Shown: positions 5,360 to 12,277 of the stretch, one piece after another
How positions within the stretch are numbered: the stretch's first letter is position 1
Layout: each line of letters begins with the position of its first letter
From: Alphaproteobacteria bacterium UBA5343
GTDB taxonomy: Bacteria > Pseudomonadota > Alphaproteobacteria > RF32 > UBA5343
Assembly (NCBI GenBank): GCA_002410125.1
Contig: DHQH01000039.1
Coordinates: 6,838-19,114 of the forward strand
Direction of reading: 5' to 3'
DNA: 12,277 bases
Made by a program: the position numbers and the translations under genes
The notes under the pieces: model-generated
Told to the model about the DNA's origin: nothing
Seen by the model: the letters and a program-made list of their open reading frames with translations, nothing else
Database searches by the model: none

Positions 5360-6106
5360 ATGACAACAGAAAGAAGAATGTTATTTGATGGCAAGACTAA
5401 AATCCTCTACGAGGGGACCGAACCTGAAACATTGGTAATTCACTTCAAAGATGATATTAATGCCAAGGATAAAAGTAAAAATAAAGTAATTAAAAACAAA
5501 GGGATAATTTGCAATAGATTTTCTGAAGATATTATGATGAAGCTATCAGAAATTGGTATTCCTAATCATTTTATCAGAAGGATATCTGCTAGAGAACAGT
5601 TAATCCATGAAGTTGACATTATCCCTATTGAAGTAAGATTAAACAATTATGCCTCTGGTAATATCACTGATGTATTAAAGATTCCAGAAGGTGCCCCTCT
5701 TCCAAGAACTATTGTTGAGTATCGCTATAAAAGTGAAGATTTAAAAACTCCGATTGTTTCAGAAGAACAAATCACAGCTTTTGCTTGGGCCAGTCCAGAA
5801 GAATTAGATGAAATTATGAGACTAACCTTAAGAGTAAATGATTTTCTTACAGGTCTTTTCTTAGGGTTAGGCTTAAGACTAATCGACTTTAAGTTAGAAT
5901 TTGGTAGATTATATCACGAAAATGGTGAAGTCCAAATTGTATTGGCTGATGAAATCTCACCTGATAATTGCCATATATGGGATTTAAAAACCAAAAAGAA
6001 TTTAGAAAAATCTAAAAACAAAACCAACAAACCAGAAGTCTATATAGAAATAGCAAAAAGACTAAATCTACTATCAGACAACTTAATCAAAGAACTTAAC
6101 AAATAA
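5360..6106 (+). CDS. purC: SAICAR synthase (PurC) homologue with altered CAIR pocket
   Basis: PurC joins CAIR and aspartate using ATP in step eight of purine synthesis, in the cytoplasm. The 248-residue product has the family blocks: GKTKILYEG (11-19), HFKDDINAKD (28-37), HFIRRISAREQ (70-80), EEQITAFAWASPEELD (135-150), the signature LIDFKLEFG (174-182) and ADEISPD (196-202). Overall it reads like alphaproteobacterial PurC. However, E. coli R94, S100 and R199, which as I recall contact the CAIR phosphate, correspond to N95, N101 and H205 here, and the DKDRFR motif after LWD is replaced by NLEKSKNK. Either this is a divergent true PurC with compensating residues (R93 is a candidate) or a paralogue with another acceptor; the gene symbol marks homology, not proven activity. 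GGA lies nine bases before the ATG. The cyclophilin gene follows after 10 bases, so the two are probably co-transcribed. Confidence 0.85.
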   Translation: MTTERRMLFDGKTKILYEGTEPETLVIHFKDDINAKDKSKNKVIKNKGIICNRFSEDIMMKLSEIGIPNHFIRRISAREQLIHEVDIIPIEVRLNNYASGNITDVLKIPEGAPLPRTIVEYRYKSEDLKTPIVSEEQITAFAWASPEELDEIMRLTLRVNDFLTGLFLGLGLRLIDFKLEFGRLYHENGEVQIVLADEISPDNCHIWDLKTKKNLEKSKNKTNKPEVYIEIAKRLNLLSDNLIKELNK

Positions 6107-6116
6107 GGATAACTAA

Positions 6117-6653
6117 ATGAAAAAGCTTAAAAAATTATTTGCAGGATTGTTTGCATTTATATCTTTCACTACTCCAACCAAAGCACAAAACACTGATAAT
6201 AATATCGTATATATGGAGTTAAAAGATGGTATAGTAGAAATTGAATTACTACCAGAAATTGCCCCTAATCATGTAAAAAGAATTAAAGAATTAGTAAGTC
6301 AAAAATTCTATGATGGATTAAAATTCCACAGAGTAATTGAAGGCTTTATGGCTCAAACTGGAGACCCTCTTGGTAACGGAACTGGTGGATCTGGTCAGAA
6401 TATCAAAGCTGAGTTTTCAAACACTCCGCACAAAAGAGGCACAGTATCAATGGCAAGAGCTCAAAATCCAAATAGTGCTGACAGCCAATTCTTCATCTGC
6501 TTTGAAGATTCAAACTTCTTAGATGGACAATATACTGTTTTTGGCAGAGTTATAAAAGGTATGGAATTAGTTGATAACATAAAAAAAGGTGCATCCTATA
6601 GAAATGGTGAAGTTGATAACCCTGATATTATTGTAAAAATGTATCAAAAATAA
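6117..6653 (+). CDS. Periplasmic cyclophilin-type peptidyl-prolyl isomerase
   Basis: This enzyme catalyses cis-trans isomerisation of X-Pro bonds during protein folding. The product has 178 residues. Residues 1-23 form a Sec signal peptide (KKLKK, the core LFAGLFAFISF, cleavage after TKA), so the protein acts in the periplasm. The cyclophilin domain is complete: FHRVIEGFMAQTGDP (70-84, with R72, F77 and Q80 of the active site), GTVSMARAQ (108-116), ADSQFFICF (121-129) and FLDGQYTVFGRV (134-145). F134 stands where human cyclophilin A has W121, so cyclosporin binding should be weak, as in other bacterial forms. It follows the purC-like gene by 10 bases, with AAGGA overlapping that gene's stop codon as the ribosome-binding site. 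Confidence 0.94.
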   Translation: MKKLKKLFAGLFAFISFTTPTKAQNTDNNIVYMELKDGIVEIELLPEIAPNHVKRIKELVSQKFYDGLKFHRVIEGFMAQTGDPLGNGTGGSGQNIKAEFSNTPHKRGTVSMARAQNPNSADSQFFICFEDSNFLDGQYTVFGRVIKGMELVDNIKKGASYRNGEVDNPDIIVKMYQK

Positions 6654-6676
6654 CGACCAAACCAAAACAACAAAAC

Positions 6677-6702
6677 AAAGGAGGTTCAAAACCTCCTTTT
6701 TT
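6677..6702. terminator. Bidirectional rho-independent terminator
   Basis: AAAGGAGGTT (6677-6686) pairs perfectly with AACCTCCTTT (6690-6699) around the loop CAA, followed by six T residues ending at 6702. Read on the minus strand, the stem is followed by TGTTTTGTTTTGG. It lies between the converging cyclophilin and membrane-protein genes; the stop codon of the latter (6701-6703) overlaps the T-run. Confidence 0.92.
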
Positions 6703-7063
6703 ATATCCCAGTCATTGCATCAAAGAATCCTAACAAAATTAATATCCTTGCACCATATCTAAATATCACTGCCCCATCATATTTCGCAGAACTTCTCCAA
6801 ACAGCCACATTCATAATTAAAGAATATATGGTTGTAATAATCATAATTGCAAAATATAACAATGATGCATTAAAAAACTCCGGATTCATATCTGCTGGAT
6901 TATTATATAACTCAACCACTTGCTCTATAGTATAACCATTAGAAACAGTTTCTACAAACTTATAGGCTTGATTCATAAAAAAGAATAAAACAGCCATCCC
7001 TCCAACACCATAAACCCAAAAAGTCTTAACCAGCGAAATATCACCCTTCAATAATTTGCTCAC
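6701..7063 (-). CDS. Small membrane protein downstream of sdaA
   Basis: A 120-residue protein with a GTG start. Two clear membrane segments can be seen, about 12-33 (starting KTFWVYGVGGMAVLFFF) and 67-89 (starting LLYFAIMIITTIYSL). A third, weaker one may span the end (98-118). Between the last two is the conserved-looking pair VWRSSAKYDGA and RYGAR. I recall similar small hypothetical proteins with a TFW-Y-GV start and a VWR motif in alphaproteobacteria, but no function. The minus strand has AAGGAG about eight bases before the GTG. Only 19 bases separate it from the sdaA stop codon, so the two form a transcription unit; a link to serine transport or metabolism is only a guess from context. 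Confidence 0.8.
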   Translation of the reverse strand: MSKLLKGDISLVKTFWVYGVGGMAVLFFFMNQAYKFVETVSNGYTIEQVVELYNNPADMNPEFFNASLLYFAIMIITTIYSLIMNVAVWRSSAKYDGAVIFRYGARILILLGFFDAMTGI

Positions 7064-7082
7064 CTTATTTACTCCTTATCTT

Positions 7083-8474
7083 TTAACAATCAACCACATT
7101 CACAGCCAAACCACCAAGAGAGGTTTCTTTATAGGTTGATTTCATATCTTTACCTGTTTGATACATCGTTTTTATAACCTTATCAAGAGATACAAAATGT
7201 TTACCATCACTTTTAAGTGCAATTCTAGCCGCATTTATAGCTTTTAAAGATCCAAAAGCATTTCGCTCAATACATGGAATTTGCACCAAACCTTTAATTG
7301 GATCACATGTTAACCCCAAATTATGCTCCATCGCAATCTCTGCTGCATTTTCTATCTGAAACGGTGAACCTCCCATTGCAGCCACAAGCCCACCAGCTGC
7401 CATAGAACAAGCAACACCAATTTCACCCTGACAACCAACTTCAGCCCCTGCAATTGAAGCATTATTCTTATAAAGATTCGCTATCGCACTAGCAGTTAAT
7501 ATAAAATCTCTAATAGCCTTTTCTATATCCATCATATTACTTTTGACTGCATATTTTTCAAAATATCTAATAACTGATGGAATAACTCCTGCCGAACCAT
7601 TAGTAGGAGCAGTCACCACTCTACCTCCTGCAGCGTTTTCTTCTGCCACAGCAAAACTCCATAAATTCACCCAATCAACAATCAACAAAGGATCATTATA
7701 ATTATCTTCAAATCTTCTTTTAATCTCTTTATAAATGACAGGAGCCCTTCTCTCAATATCAAGCCCTCCAGGTAAGATACCTTCTTTTTTAATTCCCTCA
7801 TCTATTGATTCATCTAATATAGATTTAACATAATCAAGCCTGTCATATATCTCATCTATATCATTACTTATAGCTAACTCATTTTGCAACACTAATTCAG
7901 CTATGGACATATTATTTTCATCAACAATCTCTAATAATTCTTCAGCACTCTTAAAAGAATAAGGTATTTTTTTATCAATATTATCAATTATCTTTGAATT
8001 ATAAAATTCCTCTTTTGATAAAACAAAACCTCCACCTATTGAAAAATAACTATCCTCAAACAATACTTCACCTTTCTCATTATAAGACTTCAATATCATA
8101 CCATTTGCATGTTCTTTTAAGAAAGTTTCTTTCACTAAAATCACATTTTCTTCTATGTTAAAATCTATCACATGCTCTGATAACAAAGATATTTTCTTAT
8201 CTCGCTCAACTGCCATTATATAAGGCTCATTTATATCCATATTCTCAGCAGTCACCCCCATTAGACCTAATACAACAGCTCTAATAGTACCATGACCTTC
8301 TCCTGTTAACCCTAAAGAGCCATATAAAAAAACATCTACCTTAGCCACCTTATCAAAAGAGCATTTTTCTTTTAGTTTTAATAAATACCTCCTAGCAGCC
8401 ATCATTGGCCCAACCGTATGAGAACTAGAAGGACCAACCCCTACTGAAAAAATATCAAAAACACTAATATACAT
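7083..8474 (-). CDS. sdaA: L-serine dehydratase, iron-sulfur, single chain
   Basis: Converts L-serine to pyruvate and ammonia with a [4Fe-4S] cluster, in the cytoplasm. The 463-residue product has the N-terminal beta domain starting YISVFDIFSVGVGPSSSHTV and the C-terminal alpha domain with PTNGSAGVIP, GCQGEIGVACSM and LTCDPIKGLVQIPC. The cluster cysteines are C348, C390 and C401; their spacing of 42 and 11 is the same as C343, C385 and C396 of the Legionella pneumophila enzyme as I remember it. The last residue, C463, matches the C-terminal cysteine that caps the fourth iron in the resting enzyme. The ATG at 8474 is chosen because the minus strand reads GAGG five bases before it and the family starts at this point; a GTG at 8489 lies upstream of that site. 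It is first in a two-gene unit with the small membrane protein. Confidence 0.95.
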   Translation of the reverse strand: MYISVFDIFSVGVGPSSSHTVGPMMAARRYLLKLKEKCSFDKVAKVDVFLYGSLGLTGEGHGTIRAVVLGLMGVTAENMDINEPYIMAVERDKKISLLSEHVIDFNIEENVILVKETFLKEHANGMILKSYNEKGEVLFEDSYFSIGGGFVLSKEEFYNSKIIDNIDKKIPYSFKSAEELLEIVDENNMSIAELVLQNELAISNDIDEIYDRLDYVKSILDESIDEGIKKEGILPGGLDIERRAPVIYKEIKRRFEDNYNDPLLIVDWVNLWSFAVAEENAAGGRVVTAPTNGSAGVIPSVIRYFEKYAVKSNMMDIEKAIRDFILTASAIANLYKNNASIAGAEVGCQGEIGVACSMAAGGLVAAMGGSPFQIENAAEIAMEHNLGLTCDPIKGLVQIPCIERNAFGSLKAINAARIALKSDGKHFVSLDKVIKTMYQTGKDMKSTYKETSLGGLAVNVVDC

Positions 8475-8677
8475 TAAAACCTCATCCACATTCTATTACG
8501 ATAATAATAAGATACCTATCAATAATAATTAATACTAATCACAAAATTACACACAAGTTAAACTCATCTAGTAAATTTTAACTCACAAGACCACAAAATA
8601 CCCTAGCTCTTAAATCTTTTTTTAAGTAATATAGATGATAATAATAAGCAATTATTGTCAATAACTAGGGATTTATT
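8475..8677. other. Divergent intergenic region of sdaA and the giant protein gene
   Basis: 203 very AT-rich bases that must hold the promoters of both genes. CTTAAA (8609-8614) and TTTAAG (8621-8626) form a small stem. CCCTAG (8601-8606) is the exact inverse of CTAGGG (8665-8670), and the latter includes the only Shine-Dalgarno-like sequence (AGGG) of the rightward gene. A minus-strand TTGACA is at 8656-8661, but no good -10 box lies at the proper distance. A TTGATA/TAATAG pair close to sdaA is possible but weak. No RNA gene or small reading frame could be supported here. Confidence 0.4.
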
Positions 8678-11600
8678 ATGAAATCACTGAAAATAAACAA
8701 TAAAGCCATCGCTTTAGAACCAAGAATTATGTTTGATGCCGCAGCAGTAGATACTGTTATGGACACATTAGATAATCACGACAATCAAGACCCAAATCAT
8801 AACGATACAACAGATAACGATCATTCAGATCATATTACTCCATTAGCAACATCTAGTGTATCAACCCTAAAAGATGATCTATATAATAGTTCTTCAATGA
8901 TTTTTGAACAAAACCAAGGACAATTTGCCGAAGAAGTAAACTATATAGCAAGAGGTGAAAACTACACAATCTTTATTACTGACGATGGCACTTACCTATC
9001 CCTAACCAATCAAAACACTGGCGACAGCTCTGTTCTTAAAATGGATTGGGTTGGAGGCAATGATATAATTGACCCAACAGGTATTAATTTACTTAATTCT
9101 AAAAGTAACTATATGATAGGAGATCAAGCAAATTGGATTACCGATGTAAATAACTATGGACAAGTAATGTATGAAAATACCTATGATGGTATTGATATGA
9201 TTTTATATGGTAGTAACGAAGGCAAGCTAGAATATGACTTTATCGTTGATAGCGGATCTGATTACTCTCAAATTACCCTAAACTTAGATGGAGCTGATAA
9301 TTTATCAATTGATGGAAATGGCAACCTTCAAATTGAAACTTCAAGTGGCACCCTTACTCAAAGAGCCCCTATTGCTTATCAAATCATCAATGGAGAAAAA
9401 GTTTATGTTGATGCATCATTTATTATAAAAGAAGACAATAATCTTGGTTTTGATATTGGTGAATATGATGCTTCTCAAAAATTATATATCGATCCAGTTT
9501 TACACTATTCAACATATTTAGGCTCAGATTCTGATGAGGTTTGGAACGGTGGTGATATTGCTACAGATGATGATGGTAACATCTATGTAACAGGCTCAGT
9601 TCATAGTTCGGGTTTTCCAACATCAACAGGTGTTCAATCAGAACTTTGGCTTGGCTCTGAAGATGCCTTCCTAACAAAATACGACAAAGATGGTATAATT
9701 ATATACTCAACCTATCTTGGTGGTGCTAGTGATGATTTTGGCACAGGTCTTGCCATCGACCCAACTGGCGAAGTATATGTAACAGGTAAAACCAACTCAA
9801 CCGATTTTCCTGTAACCTCAGGAAGCCTTGCTGGTGGTGGATCTGTTTATAATGCATTTATCGCCAGATTAGACACTTCTGGTGTTGTAGATTATGGTAT
9901 ATTCTATGGTGCTAATGATGCCGATACAGATTCAAGTGATATTGCAATTGACTCAGGCGGTAATGTTTATATCACAGGTACAACTAGTTCCACCAACCTT
10001 ACAACAACAGTTGGTGCGCAATTCACATCGTCTCGAGGCGGTGATGATGCCTATATTGCTAGATTTAATAATTTAGGGCAATTAACTTACGGATCATATC
10101 TTGGTGGTACAGGACAAGATAAAGGTTTAGGTGTTGATGTTGATGCAAGTGGAAACTTTTATGTTGCAGGACAAACAGGATCTCTAAACTTCCTAACTAA
10201 AAATCAACAACAAGTTAACCAAGCCGGTGAAGATTTATATGTAACCAAATTTAATGCTGACGGCTCTGTTGCATATAGTACCTATATTGGTGGTGATAAC
10301 GATGATACTGGTAGCAATTCAATGATTGCTGTATCGGATGATGGTCGAGCTTATATTGTTGGTACAACAGCATCTTCTGACTATGTAACAAAAAATGCTT
10401 TTGATGCCGAACTAAGCGGTAATTTAGATGGTGTAGTAACCGCTCTTGATTCTGATGGTGGTATTATGTTTAGTACCTATTTCGGTGGCGAAGGTAATGA
10501 CGGATTAACAGCTGTTTCAATTGATGCTGAAAATAACATTTTTGCAACAGGTTATACTGAGGGAACAATTGCTACAATTGATGGAATACAACCAACTGCA
10601 GGTGGTATGGGTGATGCCGTAATAGTAAGATACAACCAATTTGGTGAACTAACTTTCGCATCATATCTTGGTGGAGAGAATGAAGATAGAGGCTTTGCAA
10701 TAGCTGCTGATGGAAACTCTAATATATACATCTTAGGTACAACCTCTTCTATGGAATTTCCAACAGAATCACCAGAACAAGGTGCCTTAGATGGTATTTC
10801 AGATTACTTTGTATCAAAAATATATTCTAATGCCGCCCCAAATATTACCGGTGCCGTAGACCCAGAATTTACAACCATATCCGAGATAGATCTCAACAAT
10901 GATGGTGATTTAATCCAAGATATTTTAGAAGGTGTAATTTTAGATATTGATGGACCAGAACAAGGTATTGCTATTATTGACACAGGAGATCCAACTAAGG
11001 GTGGATGGCAATACTCAACAAATAACGGACAAACCTGGACAGATGTTGGAACAGTTGATGAAACTCAAGCCTTGCTTCTTGCTGCAGATAATTTCACAAA
11101 ATTGCGTTTTGTACCTATCAATTCATTTTATGGTACAGCACAACTAACTTTTAGAGCATGGGACCAATCAGATAACTCACCTGCCACTACCAAAGTAAAT
11201 GTAACCACAAATGGTAGAGGTACCGCCTTCAGTGCAGACACAGACGATGCTTTAATTAATGTTATAAGAAGTTTAGATCCTCCAATTGCTAACAACACAA
11301 CAACAACTGAAGATACTATGAGTGCAACCCTTATCACCGTACTCCCAGATCCATCAGATGTAGGAGATGTAACCCATTTTTATATCTCAGATGTTACAGA
11401 AGGCAGTGTCTATCTAGCAGATGGTGTAACCTTGGTTGAAAATGAAACCTATATCACTGTAGAACAAGGTGCATTAGGACTAAGGTGGATGCCGAGCCCT
11501 GATACCACCGTTACAGGTGTATTTAATATCAGAGCTTCAATTGGTGATGATGGATCAAATATAGGGCAAGATTATACTACTTGTAATATCTCTATCGTTC

Positions 11601-12277
11601 CTGCCGCTGATACTCCAACCGTTAGCGATGCAACTACTTATGAAGATACAATATCAAATAATGATATTATTATCACTCAATATGCACATGATACGTCAGA
11701 AACTTCACATTATAAAATAACAAATATTCTAAATGGTAGTCTATATTTAGCAGACCAAGTAACCCAAGTTCACAATGGTGATTTTATTACCTTACTACAA
11801 GGTGCCGCAGGTCTAACTTTTAGACCAGATGCTGACTCGATTATAACAGGTACTTTTAACATCCAAGCTTCAACAGGTAATAGCGATTCAGGGCTTGGCG
11901 GTGATGTTATTACAGCAAATATCCATATAATTCCAGTTGCAGATGATCCAACAATTACCAATGCTAGTGCAGATGAAGACATATTCTCAACCCCTATCGT
12001 ATTAAGCCGTAATACCAATGATGGAGCTGAGATTGCATATTTCAAAATCACAGATATTCAAAATGGTAGATTATTCTTAGGGAATGAAACAACTGAAATT
12101 TTTGACGGTCAATTTATTACTGCTGCTCAAGCAACTAGCTTAAAATTCCTATCTCTTGAAAATGACTATACAGATGGATCATTTAATGCTCAAGCCTCAG
12201 TCACTGCTGATGATTCTGGACTTGGCGGCTCAGTTGTTACTTCAAACATCACTATAAATCCAGTAGCAGATGCCCCT
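8678..12277 (+). CDS. Giant secreted or surface repeat protein, 3' end beyond the window
   Basis: The frame is open for 1200 codons to the window edge, so the C-terminus is missing. Residues 13-22 are LEPRIMFDAA, a motif I know from the extreme N-termini of very large repeat proteins and adhesins in proteobacteria; there is no Sec signal. A His/Asp/Asn-rich linker (about 30-52) follows. Residues 76-275 (FEQNQGQF, then YIARGENYTIFITDDG) resemble the domain that precedes SBBP repeats, DUF7948 as I recall. Seven propeller blades occupy 277-720. An Ig-like module (722-867, with GGWQYSTNNGQTW and LTFRAWDQSDN) comes next, then three ~110-residue cadherin-like modules from 869, 980 and 1091. The chain is rich in Asp, Asn, Gly and Thr, with one cysteine (in TTCNIS). 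Many Asp suggest calcium binding. Export by type I secretion is inferred; the C-terminal signal cannot be seen. AGGG (8667-8670) lies seven bases before the ATG. Confidence 0.88.
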   Translation, partial: MKSLKINNKAIALEPRIMFDAAAVDTVMDTLDNHDNQDPNHNDTTDNDHSDHITPLATSSVSTLKDDLYNSSSMIFEQNQGQFAEEVNYIARGENYTIFITDDGTYLSLTNQNTGDSSVLKMDWVGGNDIIDPTGINLLNSKSNYMIGDQANWITDVNNYGQVMYENTYDGIDMILYGSNEGKLEYDFIVDSGSDYSQITLNLDGADNLSIDGNGNLQIETSSGTLTQRAPIAYQIINGEKVYVDASFIIKEDNNLGFDIGEYDASQKLYIDPVLHYSTYLGSDSDEVWNGGDIATDDDGNIYVTGSVHSSGFPTSTGVQSELWLGSEDAFLTKYDKDGIIIYSTYLGGASDDFGTGLAIDPTGEVYVTGKTNSTDFPVTSGSLAGGGSVYNAFIARLDTSGVVDYGIFYGANDADTDSSDIAIDSGGNVYITGTTSSTNLTTTVGAQFTSSRGGDDAYIARFNNLGQLTYGSYLGGTGQDKGLGVDVDASGNFYVAGQTGSLNFLTKNQQQVNQAGEDLYVTKFNADGSVAYSTYIGGDNDDTGSNSMIAVSDDGRAYIVGTTASSDYVTKNAFDAELSGNLDGVVTALDSDGGIMFSTYFGGEGNDGLTAVSIDAENNIFATGYTEGTIATIDGIQPTAGGMGDAVIVRYNQFGELTFASYLGGENEDRGFAIAADGNSNIYILGTTSSMEFPTESPEQGALDGISDYFVSKIYSNAAPNITGAVDPEFTTISEIDLNNDGDLIQDILEGVILDIDGPEQGIAIIDTGDPTKGGWQYSTNNGQTWTDVGTVDETQALLLAADNFTKLRFVPINSFYGTAQLTFRAWDQSDNSPATTKVNVTTNGRGTAFSADTDDALINVIRSLDPPIANNTTTTEDTMSATLITVLPDPSDVGDVTHFYISDVTEGSVYLADGVTLVENETYITVEQGALGLRWMPSPDTTVTGVFNIRASIGDDGSNIGQDYTTCNISIVPAADTPTVSDATTYEDTISNNDIIITQYAHDTSETSHYKITNILNGSLYLADQVTQVHNGDFITLLQGAAGLTFRPDADSIITGTFNIQASTGNSDSGLGGDVITANIHIIPVADDPTITNASADEDIFSTPIVLSRNTNDGAEIAYFKITDIQNGRLFLGNETTEIFDGQFITAAQATSLKFLSLENDYTDGSFNAQASVTADDSGLGGSVVTSNITINPVADAP
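9506..10837 (+). repeat. Seven beta-propeller (SBBP) repeats in the giant protein
   Basis: Blades of 62-66 residues begin at residues 277, 343, 406, 471, 533, 598 and 660 with YSTYLG-like strands: STYLGS, STYLGG, GIFYGA, GSYLGG, STYIGG, STYFGG, ASYLGG. Each continues with a pattern like DxxGNxYVTGxTxSxxFPT and ends with a strand like DAFLTKYDKDG. Seven copies make one complete seven-bladed propeller, plausibly a ligand- or glycan-binding platform. Blade 3 is the most diverged (YGANDADT instead of LGGxxDD). Confidence 0.85.
11282..12277 (+). repeat. Tandem cadherin-like modules of ~110 residues
   Basis: Three copies start at residues 869, 980 and 1091 and a fourth begins at the window edge, with spacing of 111, 111 and 109 residues. 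Each has a TEDT, YEDT or DEDI start, the strand HFYISDV/HYKITNI/YFKITDI, then NGSLYLAD-like and GLTFRP-like strands, FNIQASTG or its equivalent, and ends VxPVADxP. Such chains form stalks in large surface proteins. The regular spacing suggests expansion by tandem duplication, with many more copies likely beyond the edge. Confidence 0.82.

Noticed and set aside
8475..8489. GTG start at 8489 for sdaA.
   Set aside because: The Shine-Dalgarno site GAGG lies within this extension, and the family normally starts at the YISVFD segment.
9894..10076. Short frames inside the giant protein gene (also 10947-11147, 11128-11337 and 11770-12051).
   Set aside because: All are alternative-frame or opposite-strand shadows of the 1200-codon frame, which alone has recognisable domains.

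Overview
The window is 12.3 kb of AT-rich bacterial DNA, roughly one-third GC by eye. The genes are densely packed and a few families of intergenic repeats lie between them. The best guess for the source is an uncultured, AT-rich alphaproteobacterium, possibly host-associated. This rests on the alphaproteobacterial look of the SAICAR-synthase and cyclophilin sequences, on the LEPRIMFDAA motif at the N-terminus of a giant repeat protein, and on small hairpin repeats that start TGTCATCCTCGA. This is inference from remembered family features, not from a search.

Layout. At the left end, a 75-base imperfect palindrome leads into prfC (peptide chain release factor 3, 95-1675). Next come a structured repeat and a phosphofructokinase of the PPi-dependent type (1970-3169). 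An inverted pair of the same repeat family lies between that gene and a converging isochorismatase-fold hydrolase (3323-3889, minus strand). A consensus-like promoter (TTGACA/TATAGT) drives a one-domain DEAD-box-like protein (3981-4826) that ends at a strong rho-independent terminator. The 330 bases after it (4827-5156) hold only this terminator and degenerate repeats. A 39-residue lipoprotein gene follows on the minus strand (5157-5276). Divergent from it runs a two-gene unit, a purC-like gene (5360-6106) and a periplasmic cyclophilin (6117-6653), closed by a bidirectional terminator. Converging on that terminator is a minus-strand pair, sdaA (L-serine dehydratase, 7083-8474) and a small membrane protein (6701-7063). 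From 8678 to the right edge, still open after exactly 1200 codons, runs a giant secreted or surface protein: LEPRIMFDAA motif, an SBBP-associated N-terminal domain, seven beta-propeller blades, one Ig-like module and three ~110-residue cadherin-like repeats.

How the genes fit together. Most are housekeeping functions (translation termination, glycolysis, purine synthesis, serine breakdown, envelope protein folding) in short independent units; there is no single large operon or obvious mobile island. Three enzymes deserve attention because residues expected in their active sites are changed while the fold looks intact. The purC product lacks the residues that hold the CAIR phosphate in E. coli PurC. 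The phosphofructokinase has an altered phosphoryl-donor loop. The DEAD-box-like protein lacks the second RecA domain and has a degenerate Walker B motif. The repeats are the other point of interest. One family shows a compensatory base-pair change that argues for a conserved RNA stem, and another appears to supply the ribosome-binding site and start codon of prfC.
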